Assembly: GCA_020205615.1 (NCBI GenBank)
Contig: CM035163.1
Location: 52,301,899-52,365,898, forward strand
DNA from: Panax quinquefolius
Lineage: Eukaryota; Streptophyta; Magnoliopsida; Apiales; Araliaceae
Length of the DNA: 64,000 bases
Reading direction: 5' to 3'
Part shown: in pieces, positions 1 through 11,632 of the stretch
How positions within the stretch are numbered: the first letter of the stretch is position 1
Layout of the letters: each line of letters opens with the position of its first letter
The notes under the pieces: generated by a model
Told to the model about the DNA's origin: nothing
The model's database searches: none
Seen by the model: only the letters and a program-made list of their open reading frames with translations
Program-made: the position numbers and the translations under genes

Positions 1-422
1 TGGAAGTTATGAGAATTTTGTTTCAAAAAAAATGGAAGAACACCTAAAACTGCGTGTAGAAAAACACCTAAAGCCATATATAATTGGGTGGATTCAGTAG
101 TGACTTAAGGTGAACGTGACCGAGGTGTGTAAAGTCCCTATTTCGATCGGACATCACTACCGAGTTGAAGTGGTCTGTGACATAGTCAACATGGATACTA
201 GTCACTTATTATTGGGTTGATTATGGCAGTTTAATATGGATGTCACTTATAGAAGGCGCGACAATGTATTTGTTTTCAAATGGGGTGGCAAGAAGATTGC
301 AATTGTTCCAAAATAAAATTCAGGTGGTAGCATAACTAAGGACCCAAAAGAAGAGCAATCTTTACTATTTATAATTACGGCAGTAACTGTTTTGGAGTCT
401 GAAATTAAGGAAGGCACAGGAG

Positions 423-1399
423 GTGCATGTTGTAGTGGTGCGAGCTCTAGTGGTAGAAGAGAAGGAACATCCAAAAATTATGTTACCCGAGAAGGTCCAA
501 ACTCTTTTGAGAGAATTCAATGAGTTAGTGTCTGACGATTTACCAAATGACCTTCCACCACTGAGAGATATTCAACATCATATCGATCTAATTTCGGGAG
601 AAAGCTTACCTAATTTTCCATATTATCAGATGAGCCCCAAGGAAAATAGGATCTTACAAGAAAACGTGGAGGCATTACTGAAGAAGGGATTTATTCTAGA
701 AAGCATGAGTCCATGTGCGGTTCCAGCATTACAGGTAACGAAGAAGATGGCAGTTGGAGAATGTGCGTCGACAGTTAAGCGATTAACAAGATAACTGTCA
801 GATACACCTTTTCAATTCTAAGGTTGGATAACATACTAGATATATTGGAGGGTTCAAATTTATTCTCCAAGATAGATCTACAAAGTGGATATCATCATAT
901 TCGAATCAAACCTGGTGATGAATGGAAAATAGCTTTCAAAATAAAAGATGGCCTTTACGAGTGGGTGGTCATGCCTTTCGAATTGTCCAATGTTCCTAGT
1001 AATTTTATGTGACTTATAAATTAGATATTATGACCTTTCCTTTAGAAATATATTGTCATTTATTTTGATGACATACTAATTTATAGTCAGAGCAAGGAAG
1101 ACCATATGGAGCACCTTCGGGTTGTGCTAGAGGTGTTGTCCAAAAATAAGCTCTTCATTAACTTTAAGAAGTATAGCTGGCAGGTTGAATGATTGTTATT
1201 CCTTGGATATGTGGTCAGTTCAGAGGGGATCATGGTTGATGAAGAGAAGGTGAGATCCATACGTGATTGGCCTACTCCTAAGACAGTAGGAGATGTGAGA
1301 AGTTTATGTGGGTTGGTAACATTTTATCATCGATTTATTAGAGATTTTAGTAGCATTTTGGCACCCATTAACAAGTGTTTAAAGAAGAGTAAATTTTAG
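423..1399 (+). pseudogene. gypsy reverse transcriptase remnant
   Basis: Three overlapping blocks together cover a gypsy RT. The first (423-794) holds the N-terminal part with a recognisable [13 protein letters not shown] stretch. The second (824-1012) holds the [15 protein letters not shown] palm motif. The catalytic motif reads YFDD at 1061-1072. The block from 1193 holds the thumb and connection region, with [11 protein letters not shown]. The first block is in a different frame from the later ones, and in-frame stops occur after 1012 and before 1193, so no functional enzyme can be made. In life it would copy element RNA into DNA within the capsid-like particle. Confidence 0.85.
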
Positions 1400-1860
1400 T
1401 GAGGAAAAGCAGCTGAAACAACTTTTGCAGTCAGCAAAGAGAAGTTGTGTACTACTCATGTTCATGCTTTACTTAGTTTTGAGAAGCTATTTGAGGTGGT
1501 GTGATGCTAGCAAAATTAGAGTTGGGGAAGTTTTGCCAAAAGAGAAGAAACCAGTGGCATTTTTCAGTGAAAAACTCATTGATGCACGGTGAAAATGGAG
1601 TACGTATGACCAAGAGTTTTATGCTATTGTTAGAGCTCTAAAATATTGGGAGCATTATCTGATTCAACATGAATTTATTTTGTACACTGATTATCAAGCG
1701 TTGAAGTACATGAATAGTCAGAGGAGATTGAGTAATATGCACGCTAGGTGGACAACCTTTTTGTAAAAATTTCCTTTTTTTCTGAAACACAAATCTGGTG
1801 TTCTAAACAAGGTGGCAGACGCATTGAGTCGGCCTGTGAGTTTATTGGTCACTATGTAAT
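1400..1860 (+). pseudogene. gypsy RNase H remnant
   Basis: Translation, with frame changes, gives a gypsy RNase H. A degraded first acidic region near 1500 (CDASK) is followed by PVAFFSEKL, then [11 protein letters not shown], and a VADALSR tail near 1815. Internal stops (for example near 1590 and 1765) break it. It would normally degrade the RNA strand of the RNA-DNA hybrid. It continues directly from the RT remnant. Confidence 0.75.
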
Positions 1861-2039
1861 AAGAAATTATTGGGTTTGAGTTTCTAAAAGAGTTGTACTC
1901 GGATGATAAAGATTTTTTCGAAGAATAGGATAAGTCTGTTCAAAAGAAAATAGAGGGAGCATTTAATAAGGTGGATGGTTTCTTTTTTTGTGGAAATCAG
2001 TTAAGTATTTCTTGGGGTTCTCTAAGAGAGAAATTAATT

Positions 2040-3110
2040 TGAGAACTACATGGAGGAGGTTTAAGCGGTCACTTGAGACGCGACAAAACCATCAGTGGAG
2101 TAGCCAAACGGTATTATTAGCCTCAGTTGAAATGCGACGCTGGTAATTTTGTTTGCAAGTGCTATATTTTTCAGACTGCTAAGGGTCAAGTTTAGAATAC
2201 AAGTCTCTACATGCCTTTGTTTGTATCGAGTGCTATATGGGAGGATTTGTCAATGGATTTTTTTTGGGTCTTTCACGGACTCAGCGGGGGGTGGACTATG
2301 TGTTTGTTATAGTTAACTGGTTCTCTAAGATGGGCCTTTCATTCCTTGTCGAAAGACATCTGACGCATCCCGTGTGGCTCAGTTATTTTTTTGAGATGTA
2401 GTTCGTTTACATGGGGTTCCTCAGTATATCACTTTTGATAAGGATTTAAAGTTCCTTAGCCATTTTTGGATCACATTATGGCGGTGGATGGATACTACCT
2501 TAAAGTTCAGTTGCACTGCACATGGACAGACTGAGAATCTGAACCAAACACTAGGTAATTTGATTCGGAGTATTTGTGGTGATAAGTCGAAGCAGTAGGA
2601 TGTAGTGTTGTCACAAGCTGAGTTCGCATATAATAATGCAGTTCACAATGCTACTGGTAAATATCCTTTTGCCTTAGTATATCGATAATCTCCTAAACAT
2701 GTGTTAGACTTGGCATGTCTTCCCAAGGTTACGAGAGCCAGTGTTACTGCTAAAAACTTGGCGAGCAAGTTTGTGATGTTTAGGCTGAAAGGAAAGCTAG
2801 GTTGGAAGAGAAGAATGTGAAGTATAAAGACGTAGCAGATGTCAAGAGGCGTCTAATGTTGTTTTAAGAGGGTGATCAAGTTATGGTGTTTTTACGAAAG
2901 GAAAGGTTTCAATCGAATCTTATAACAAGTTGAAGCCACGAAAGTATGGACTGTACAAATTAATCAAGAAGATCAATGATAATGCCTATGTGATTGACTT
3001 GTTTGCCGAATTGAACTTCTCTCGTACTTTCAATATATCTGATCTTTATGAGTTCTGTAAAGATGTTCCACTTTATCCAGATTATAACTCAAGGTCGAGT
3101 TCTTCATAGG
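2040..3110 (+). pseudogene. gypsy integrase remnant
   Basis: Fragments of a gypsy integrase. There is a GHLRRDKT-like zinc-domain stretch near 2070, core-domain pieces between 2240 and 2700, and a C-terminal stretch with LKPRKYGLYKL and INDNAYVIDL near 2930-3000. It ends in a PDYNSRSSS-like tail just before a polypurine tract. Many stops and frame shifts are present. The tail is typical of chromovirus-like elements that lack a clear chromodomain. Confidence 0.75.
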
Positions 3111-3383
3111 TGGGAAAAATTGATGTAGGATAATTGGCTTCAGAGTTTGAGAAAGAGTTAGATAGGAAACTGGGAAGAAGAGCTAGTTCGAAGAAACGGT
3201 CATAATTCCCGAAGAGCTGAGATAATTCTCGAAGAGAAGAGTTCGGTCGACTTCGGGGTCGGGAGTTTGGAACAATCAGCTTTGGGGTAGGTCTTCGGGT
3301 TCGAAAGTTCTGTCATAACTTCGGGAGATTGGAACTTCTTCGAAAATGGCGTCATGACTTCGGGAATATCGGATTGGCTTGTA

Positions 3384-3429
<46 letters not shown>

Positions 3430-4380
3430 TCTTTTATGGTAGTAGTATTTTATTAGGAAGTAAATGTTTATAATATTATGTAATTGAGTTGTTACCTATT
3501 AGGACTTTCTTGCCATATTAATTAGTTACCTATTAGGAGTTTATTTCCACAGTTATAGGAATTGTAAACACTCAAATTTTGCATTCCTGTTGCTAACCTT
3601 ATAGGAGGGCAGAATTGTCTTCCAGAGATAACCTTGGAAGTCAAAACAGTTTCAACCCCGGAGACAACCCCGGGAGATACAATTCTCAATCTCGGAGACA
3701 ACCTCGAGATACTAAGTTGCAATCTCGGAGATAACCCAGGTGGGGGAAAAATCATCATTTTTCTACCTCAATGCTACATTCACGTCGTCTTAACACATTT
3801 CAATCCACACTGCATACCAAGGTGTCCCACAACAACCATAGCTCAATGCCTGAGTGATAACTACACAATACAACACAATGGATAGACTTTAAAGACTTGG
3901 AGATCAGGTCATGGAACCATCTTCCCGGCATTGTATAACCTCTAATACAATGTCATTATGTAGCTCTCAACAAAAGCATTCTGAAAAGGTACAACACTCA
4001 TTTATCGGATGCCTGGATTGAAAATTATGAAGGTTCGAGCGGAGAGTGAGTAGCTAAAGTGCACGTACTTCAAGACGATGGGATCCACATGGCCCAGGGC
4101 ACCCCGGGCAGCTGCAGGTAGACCCGCTGCCCTCTGGTCTTTAAATATGAGCTCTTGGCAGTTCATTTAAAAAAAGAGAAAATGAGAGAAAACTTTGTCC
4201 ATTTCAGCTTGTAACCACTGCTAGATTGCTCAAAACTGAGTGATTCTTCTTTCTAAACACTTATAAGTTCCTGTTTTGTAACATACTAAAGTTTAACCGG
4301 TGAAAATCGAGTTTTCAGGCATCAAAAGCTATCTGAAGTCTTCTTGGCAGCCCACTATTAGATTTTTTTAGGTTTTAAAG
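3108..4380 (+). repeat. polypurine tract and probable degraded 3' LTR; no gene
   Basis: A purine-rich run (AGGTGGGAAAAAT, 3108-3120) follows the integrase stop and is directly followed by TG at 3121. This is what the 3' LTR junction of a + strand gypsy element would look like. The following ~1.2 kb has no coding signal. It includes TTATTAGGAG-like stretches and GAGACAACC-type short repeats around 3655-3735. The right LTR end cannot be placed, and the part from about 3870 to 4380 is simply unassigned. Confidence 0.45.
3385..3429. repeat. (ATT)15 microsatellite
   Basis: Uninterrupted ATT trinucleotide run inside the probable LTR. Confidence 0.95.
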
Positions 4381-4390
4381 CTTTTTAATA

Positions 4391-4394
<4 letters not shown>

Positions 4395-4441
<47 letters not shown>

Positions 4442-4563
4442 ATTTATATATATATAAAAGTTGTAAACGCACCGGAAATTCTATCCAGGCTATATATATA
4501 TATTATCATCGAACTCTGTTCAATTGAGCCTGGATATAATATCTGGTGCGTTTACAGCTTATG

Positions 4564-4602
<39 letters not shown>
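4395..4602. repeat. (TA)n/(GT)n tract enclosing a 30-bp-arm hairpin
   Basis: A (TA)n run (4395-4439) and a TA then GT run (4564-4602) flank an imperfect palindrome. Arm 4462-4491 and arm 4527-4556 are reverse complements at 27 of 30 positions, with a 35-base AT-rich loop. The palindrome holds no ORF. It could be a very short MITE-like insertion or a slippage product, and the flanking TA repeats hide any target duplication. Confidence 0.8.
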
Positions 4603-4626
4603 ACAAACATATTTTGTTATATGTAT

Positions 4627-6147
4627 TGTTGCCTCTTTTTCAGTTCTAACAAAAGAGCTCTAACTCATGCAAGCATGCATGTGTCAACAAGTAATATAGA
4701 GTAAGTAGAGTATCGTCCCACAGAGAAAGTTGTTTAATTTAAACTCTTATGCATCAACTAAATCACTATTTTTATATGCTTAAACTAATGACTAGAATTG
4801 TGAATTTATTCTAAATGCAAATAATAAGTAAAATGAGAATAAGAATGTAATAAAGCAAATCTGGAAATAATGGGATCCTAACTTCATTTAATACTTCATC
4901 TAATTGCCACCATCACGCAAGATTGCTTACATATCATAGAAAAGTAATCAAGAGCACTAAAATAGTCACAGCCATTTTTCAATGCACTATGACCTACTCA
5001 CACAATATCCACAAGCGATAGACACCATGTAATCATCAATATAACCAAAATCACTATATGTCTATTTGAAATTGCAACCATATTGAATTTAAACTCAAGC
5101 CCTTATTTTAACTCATACAGTGAAACAGTATATGTCTATCTGGTTCACGAAATACACAAGCCATGCAAAAAAGCCCCATATACGTATGCTACCATGATTA
5201 CAATCCATACTCGCATGTTCATTGTCAATTCCATAAAAGTAGTAAAAACGAATGGTGATCAAGCATTCATGCATGCAAAACAACCATGTTAGAAATTCCT
5301 TATGATATGTAAAACAGTCCAGCAATCAAGCATGCAACTAAACTACATATTAAAATCCGTTAGAATCTCATAATGGAATTTAGTTCATGACTGAACCAAA
5401 AGCCATTATGGGATCAAAGCTAAACATGGCTAATAAGCAAACAATTGAAAGGGAAGGGATAGAAACGATCAAATCCAATTGCTGATTATAAACCAATATT
5501 AACGTTTAAATCCTCATATAAATCCAACAAAATAACAAGAGTTATCCACAATGATTGGAAATCCCACGAAGAATTAGAAAAGATGGAGTTTAGGCTTCGT
5601 TCTACGTTGGAATCTCTCTCAGAGTGTAAACCCTAGTTCTCAATATCAAAAAAAACGTAAAAACTAATGAATGATACGTCTGACATCAGACATAAATCGT
5701 TTTTAATTAATTACAACCTTTAAAATTAAAAATTAAAATAAACAGCTCAGCAGCAGCAACCATCGCACGCGACCGCGCGCTCCTCCTATGTATTTTCTCA
5801 TGGAACGCGCGTGTCTTTCGCTTCAGATATGGCGGTAGCGGCCTACGCAACTCGAGTTCGATTTCACGCAACATACTGATATGTTCTGCTACTCATTTCC
5901 TTGTCCATCAACACCTATGCTTAGCTTCTCTGCTCCAATTGATCCTCATGCCATGCATCCATCAGTCTCATGCCATCTAGCTTCATCAAATCATGCCATT
6001 TCCTGCAATTGTTCCACCAAAGGAGTTTTAAGTAAATGCAATGCAAAATAACATGAAATGCAACTAAAAACACACTAAAATGTACTTGAGATGGGCATAG
6101 TTCGTGTGAATTAATATCCAATAAGTAGGTGTAAAACCCACTTATCA
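4627..6147 (-). repeat. Athila 3' LTR (left copy)
   Basis: 1521 bp, collinear with 19547-21106. It starts TGTTGCC and ends CTTATCA on the + strand. The two copies differ mainly by small changes, many of them at CAG/CTG (for example 5679-5700 against 20594 onward). The short ORFs in it are mirrored in the right LTR and look non-coding. Confidence 0.92.
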
Positions 6148-7557
6148 AATACCCCCAAACTTGAACTATTGCTTGCCCTCAAGCAATGCATGCTAAATAA
6201 CAATGAAAATGCAAGAGCACTACTATGTAACTAAATTAATATGCAAATTTGTCTCACATTGTTCCAACTCTAACACAATTTTAGTCCAAAATGCCTCAGC
6301 GAATTATCCAGATTCAAGAATACAAATTCAAACCAAACTACAGAGATGTTGTGTGTGTGTGTGTGTGTTGTGTTCACCAAAACTTGATTTAAGCAAAGAA
6401 TACACATGCTAAATTACTCAAAACAGAAAATTATAGTCTAAATCAAGACTCATGTATACTTATGCAATGAAGACTGTTCCAACATATCAAAACAAACTGA
6501 GGTTCAACAATGGGCTTAACTGTTTAATTGCAACTCACGAGGGCGAATTTTTGCTCTTTCCCGCGGTGTTTATTGCTATATTTTTTTCTTTTTCTTATTT
6601 TTCCTTTTTTTTCACATGACTGTGCAATGCCTTATTTCATTAGGCAACACTGCTACCCCTTAGCGAGCTTTCAACCAATGACTCCCAGACCATGAAAGAC
6701 CTTAGAGCGCTAGGTGCAGAGACAATCCCCTCGGGCGTACTTACTCAAGTAGCCAGGGCCCCGAAATAAGACTAGCCACATTATTGCTATATTTTTTTTG
6801 TTTTTTTTATTTATATAGCATACCCATGTTTTCCCAAAGTTTAAATATCAATGTTTTATACATTCTAAGTTCATTTTCCACATATTTCTCTTTTTAAAAC
6901 TACATTTTCTATCGAGCAATGCAACACATACTTCTTATACCTACAAGTGATTGTGAACACATTCGTGCAAACCAAAAGCATTTAAACGGCATTATGAATT
7001 ACATCGTGGAAAACATTATAACTTAGTTTATGTTTATCCTAAATATTAAAAAATCCTTCACAATTCACTATCATCATCGGCTAGACAAAAATTTCCATAA
7101 AGCAAGAACTTTGTAAGACATGCAAACTAACTAAAACGAAAAAATTTCTAACACATAAACAAATAAACTAAACATGCAACATGACAAATAAACATGCAAA
7201 ATTTTAAACTAATCATGCAAAAACTACATGAAACTATCCTACTACCCATTACCCCAAAACTTATAATATTCAATGACCCATTGAATGAAGATAAAGGAAA
7301 AAAGAAAACTCCCCTAATGATCAGTGGCACCACCCTCCTCGGGTGGTGAATTTGGTGGTGGATATGGCACTGCTGTCCCAAACTGAGGCCACTCGAGCAT
7401 CGTCCCATGCTGAGAAAAAGCCTCGGTCAAGGGCCTCGTGAGACCCATCACAAACGCTCCAAAATTATCATACATGGCATCGACTTTTCGCTCCAACCTT
7501 CGGAGCTGGCGATCACCAAGGGCAGCAAGTGGTTGCGTGGACGGGCCTGCCTCATCT
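6148..7557 (-). other. Athila 3' internal region with polypurine tract; one short relic ORF
   Basis: Next to the LTR is a C-rich stretch (6150-6160), which on the element's strand is a GGGGGT polypurine tract. The rest is AT-rich and untranslated, with a (TG)n run near 6350-6368 and a GC-richer block at 6640-6775. A 60-codon ORF at 7314-7496 (- strand), rich in proline at its end, is probably the tail of the ORF that Athila elements carry after integrase. It is cut off on its upstream side by the copia insertion. I see no host gene. Confidence 0.6.
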
Positions 7558-9105
7558 TGAAATTCAGATAAGGCACACTTAGAAGGGGGGGTTGAATAAA
7601 TGTTGATACAAACTATGACCAGTTAAAATCTTTTAACCAAATTATTGAATGTAGTCAACTATATAAATGAATGCAGCTTGCTGAATGAATATGGTCTACC
7701 GAATTGACTGTGTTTAAAAAAAAAAATTTATCTTGGTGATTTTATAAGTTAAATGAAATATTTAATGATAACAAAAATGCTTATGATCGAATTTTGTTTA
7801 TTTAGCAAATCAATTAACTTGAGTGTAATTAAGTAAAATCAATTAATGAAAATAACACCAAGATTTTTATGTGGTTCGACTATTACCCTCTATAATAATA
7901 GCCTACTCCACGTCCAATACCAACTAGTATTGGAGACTCACTTTTATTTCTTTAAAAGACTCTTGTTACAACACAGATTCTATAAAAATTGAATTACAAT
8001 AATTCACTTGAGCACTCTTCCCCCTTATGCACCAATGCACTCCTTAAGCACCTATGCTTCCTTGAACCTGTTTGTAAACAAACCTTAATCCACCTGGATT
8101 AAATTCCCTTAGACAACACTAAGTCTAAAAAAACAAATTTAAGATTACAATGATAGAGGTCTAATAATCAAAGCAAATAAACAATTTAACAATGCAAGGC
8201 TCAACTAGTGAATGTAATGATCAAGTAGTAAGAAAGAGATATCACCAAAATTAAGCTCACGTATATAGCTGATAAATAATCTGAGTATAATCGCACAACA
8301 GCTGGGAATATTGCACCAAGAATAATGAATTAGCTTTTCAAGTATATGAGTGCAATAATTAATTCAAGTGATGTAAGTGTTGTAATTTGTATCACTGATC
8401 TCAGCTGCTTTTTATAGCCCAAACATATTACCGTTGCAAAAATGTTTACGTTGTAAAATAAGAAAAGCAACATTCCAATGTTATTTCGATTGAAAAACAC
8501 ACTTAAACTAATAACCTTTGGATAAATATAGGACTCTTTCAAAAATAATCTAGATAGAGTTTAAGTCAAACAAAAAGAGTAACTCTAGAATATTTTCCCT
8601 AAAGTCTGCAGCCATTACTTATCATAAAGTCACGGAACAAATTCCAACTCTTCAAAGATAACAATGATTTCCTACTTTCAAGGTATAAGTTAAACACTCT
8701 ACCGTCATATTCAATTTTCCACTAACAGATAATGATAATTTCTTTAAACGGCACAAACAACTTTTCAGCTATCAATTATCTTTAAATATGTAACACTTAA
8801 TCGGTCAGGACTCATATGAATGCATGCAAACTCATTTCTCTTAATAGCAGATAATAGTGAATGACATATTTTTAGACATGCACAAGATCATATTTAATGC
8901 ACACATAAAATGTCCTAGAGCCTTGAATTGAAAAATTAGATATTTGCAATGACCTTACATATTTTTCTTTGGACACATCTTCATTCTTCTTGAATAATCC
9001 AACATACACTTCTTGAAATAGTTTCCTGAAATCCACAAATCACAATTTAGTACCGATGATCAAATCATCATCAAAACATTAGGCTAGAACGTGAATTAAT
9101 CAACA
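7558..9105 (-). repeat. copia 3' LTR
   Basis: About 1548 bp. On the element's strand it begins TGTTGATTAATTC at 9105, just after the polypurine tract, and ends in CTGAATTTCA at 7558. The GAAGGGGGGGTTGAATAA motif near 7580 is familiar from SIRE-type LTRs. No second copy lies in the window, so the left boundary rests on motif and TG...CA ends only. Confidence 0.7.
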
Positions 9106-9120
9106 TTCTCCCCCTTTTTG
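9106..9120 (-). other. copia polypurine tract
   Basis: On the - strand it reads AAAAAGGGGGAGAAT, immediately before the LTR TG. It is the expected primer for plus-strand synthesis. A second similar tract (AAAGGGGGAGAAAAT) lies at about 9362-9376. Confidence 0.8.
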
Positions 9121-9430
9121 ATGATGACAACATATATGAATAAAACTCCCCCTAAATTCATGCACATTTCAGGAGAAATTTGTAACACCTACATTTTAGT
9201 ATCATACTAAACCAAATATAAAAATTACAACCATCAATTCTTAAAATGCCTACAACAAAATCAGTTTTAAAAATGCAGCAGAAAAATTTATCAACAGTCT
9301 TAAAGCAAATCAAACCCATAGTCTTTAAAGCAAAAATTTAAAACAGAATCACAGAATCTGACATTTTCTCCCCCTTTGGCATCATGCAAAAAGAGAAATA
9401 TCTTCAGTCAATATCTTCGAGATTGGCCCT

Positions 9431-11117
9431 CTATTCAACATGAGTGGTAAAGTATGGTCGATGACGAAGACGATGTAAGCGTTCTTCCAAGGTGTAATCA
9501 TTCGCAAGTCGAGGTGTTCTAGGAATAAAGTTTGCAGGAGGAAGCTCCATATCTAGAAAGTCTCCCTTGTACTCAGCCATCCAGTTGTTCATTGGCCATT
9601 CGAGAATTGGAGGATACATTGTTGGAACATGAAACCTTTGACCAATAGCATTGAACCTGGTGGCCATAAAATCTGCTAGCTCCCCAATTTGATAACTGAC
9701 AAATTTTACCTCTTGACTTAATTGACAAGTATTCCGATTAAACTTCCGTTGGAGTGCTTCAACCATAGCCAGCGTTTGAATCTCAAAACCCGCTTGAAGG
9801 TCAATAAATTCATCTTCAATTCAATGATATAATTTATTTATCTCAGGGGCATCCATTGGTAACTTCCCTTTCTCAAGACAAACAAGACGATTTCTGATTT
9901 CCACCAACTCATCTTTCAAAGAAGTTTGATTTTGTAAAATTTCAGTCAAAACAGTCATAACATCAGATTCATTGGAATTTGGCAAAGAAGAAGAAGATGA
10001 TTCAGGAGTATGAGAAATAGGAGGAGGAGGAGTAGTAGAAGGATCAGGTAGAAGACGTACGAATTCACCAGTATGAAAAGTGATGTGAGATTTTGTCAAA
10101 TTTGCAGTGTCAATAAGCTCATGATTTGTAACAGAAATTTCATCATTAAAAGAGATCTTAAAGTGTTGAAAAAGTTTTGTTAGAAATTTACTGTAAGGAA
10201 GACATTTCTTGCTTTGACGAATGCAACTTTGCATGTGGGATAACATCATTTTTGAGAAATTAAAAATCGTTCCTTTGAGAATCATAGCTATAACAACCAA
10301 ATCTTGGTAAGTAAAATCATCTCCCCACCAAGGCGTGGAAACAGATTTTATCAAACCAACTTATGTAATACACACGCATTAGGATAGACACTGACAATTT
10401 TTGGAAGAAACAGAGATGAAATAGAATAGTCATTCATGACTATATAAAGTTGTTCTAAAGGATGAAAAGGAATGTTAGCAGCTCCTTTGAGAGTAAAAGG
10501 ACATGGTCCAGTAGAAGAAATACCAAGAATACTTCCAAAATCAATACTGGTAAAAAATAAAGACTTACCCTTGACAAATGTGGTAAAACAGTCTCCATTA
10601 CACTCAAGATTGGTGTAAAATTGTTGGACCAACCGAGGATAGGCAATAGCAGGAGGAAACAACATAGAAAAAATGTTGCACTCGGTGAATAGTTTTTCCA
10701 AAACAGAGTGTTTGAGATAAAAAAGATCCAAAGTTTTTTCATACACAAATTATTTTGTAGCAATGGAGTTTTTAAAACGTGTTTCAAAACTAGGACCTCT
10801 AAAAAAATTCTCTTGCAAATCAAAAGAGGATGAAAATGGATTACCAGATTCGAGGGAGATTCTGGCTATGAGAAAAATTATTCGTCATCCACTGATTGTT
10901 TCATCTTTCCCTTGTGAGAAGGTTCAACGTCTGATGTTTTTAAAAAAGAAACACTAGAATCCGAGTCATCGGATATTAGTGTAGCATCGGATAACTCATG
11001 AACAGAGGATTTCTTCTGTACTCGTTTGGATTTCACTTTTGTTTCCGTAGGATGCTTCAGCGATGATCCATCTTTGTTTGATTTCCCAAAGGATCGATTG
11101 CGAGCTCTAGTTTTCAT
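9431..11117 (-). pseudogene. copia additional ORF downstream of pol (SIRE env-like position)
   Basis: Four collinear pieces make one broken ORF in the sense direction of the copia element. 11117-10878 is a lysine- and serine-rich, probably nuclear-type N-terminus. 10746-10351 is a globular domain with an LVQQFYTNL...FVKGKSLFF pattern like the domain called putative plant transposon protein. 10354-9821 holds a TTPPPP proline linker and a probable coiled coil. 9766-9431 is a C-terminal helical part. No signal peptide or clear membrane segment is visible, so a true envelope role is not supported. Frames shift near 10350 and a stop lies at about 9821. Function is unknown. Confidence 0.6.
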
Positions 11118-11632
11118 GGTGTAATAGATGTTGTAAGAGTGAAACAGAAGGTTGTGGATGAAAGCGTAAGATCTGAATAAGAATGAAAGCTGAAGATATA
11201 AGATAAAAGTTAATCAAAAGTCCATCACCGAAAAGCATGCATCTTTTCAATTTTCGAAATAAACTATTCGGCTGTTGTTTTAAGTTCCAAGGTTGAAGTC
11301 TTTACATCTCCCAATATCCGGCAATAAATATGATCGTGTGTCATTTGAACAGATAAGGAAAGATGAAATTAATTAGAATGATGTCGCCGAAAGACGTGTG
11401 TCTTTTCATCTTTTAAAAAAAACTCTGTTCAACTACTGTTCCGTTTCTCAAGGCGTAAACCTTTACTTTTTCCAATGACCTCCGGCGATTTTAACAGAAA
11501 CCAGTATAACATAATTTGAGCATATAAGGAATATCTAATAGATATATATTTTTTTAGATATCATGCAAAAAATAAATGAGAAAAAAAAAATATAACCTGC
11601 ATGACATAAACTTTTAAGCATGTAAATTATAA
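11118..11632 (-). other. spacer between copia pol and additional ORF
   Basis: AT-rich and non-coding. Two related segments of about 190 bp (near 11165-11320 and 11345-11500) share phrases such as CGTGTGTC...TTTTCA and ATCTTTT. This suggests an old duplication, possibly in the leader of the additional ORF. Confidence 0.4.

Larger units (their letters stand above)
1..3120 (+). mobile_element. decayed Ty3/gypsy element, pol and 3' end
   Basis: Remnant of a Ty3/gypsy retrotransposon reading left to right. Protease-RT linker, reverse transcriptase, RNase H and integrase follow one another in the usual gypsy order, but stops and frameshifts break every domain. The 5' part (LTR, gag) lies outside the window. 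The RT N-terminus and the integrase tail look chromovirus-like, but I see no chromodomain and do not assign a clade. It is much more decayed than the elements to its right, which suggests it is older. Confidence 0.85.

Noticed and set aside
4439..4663. 74-codon ORF
   Set aside because: It reads through TA and GT microsatellites and a palindrome; low-complexity peptide, no family.
5083..5325. ORFs on both strands in the Athila LTR, repeated at 20003
   Set aside because: They lie inside LTR sequence on opposite strands and recur only because the LTR is duplicated.
7148..7408. 86-codon ORF
   Set aside because: It is out of frame with the Athila relic ORF at 7314-7496, has no family features and runs into AT-rich sequence.
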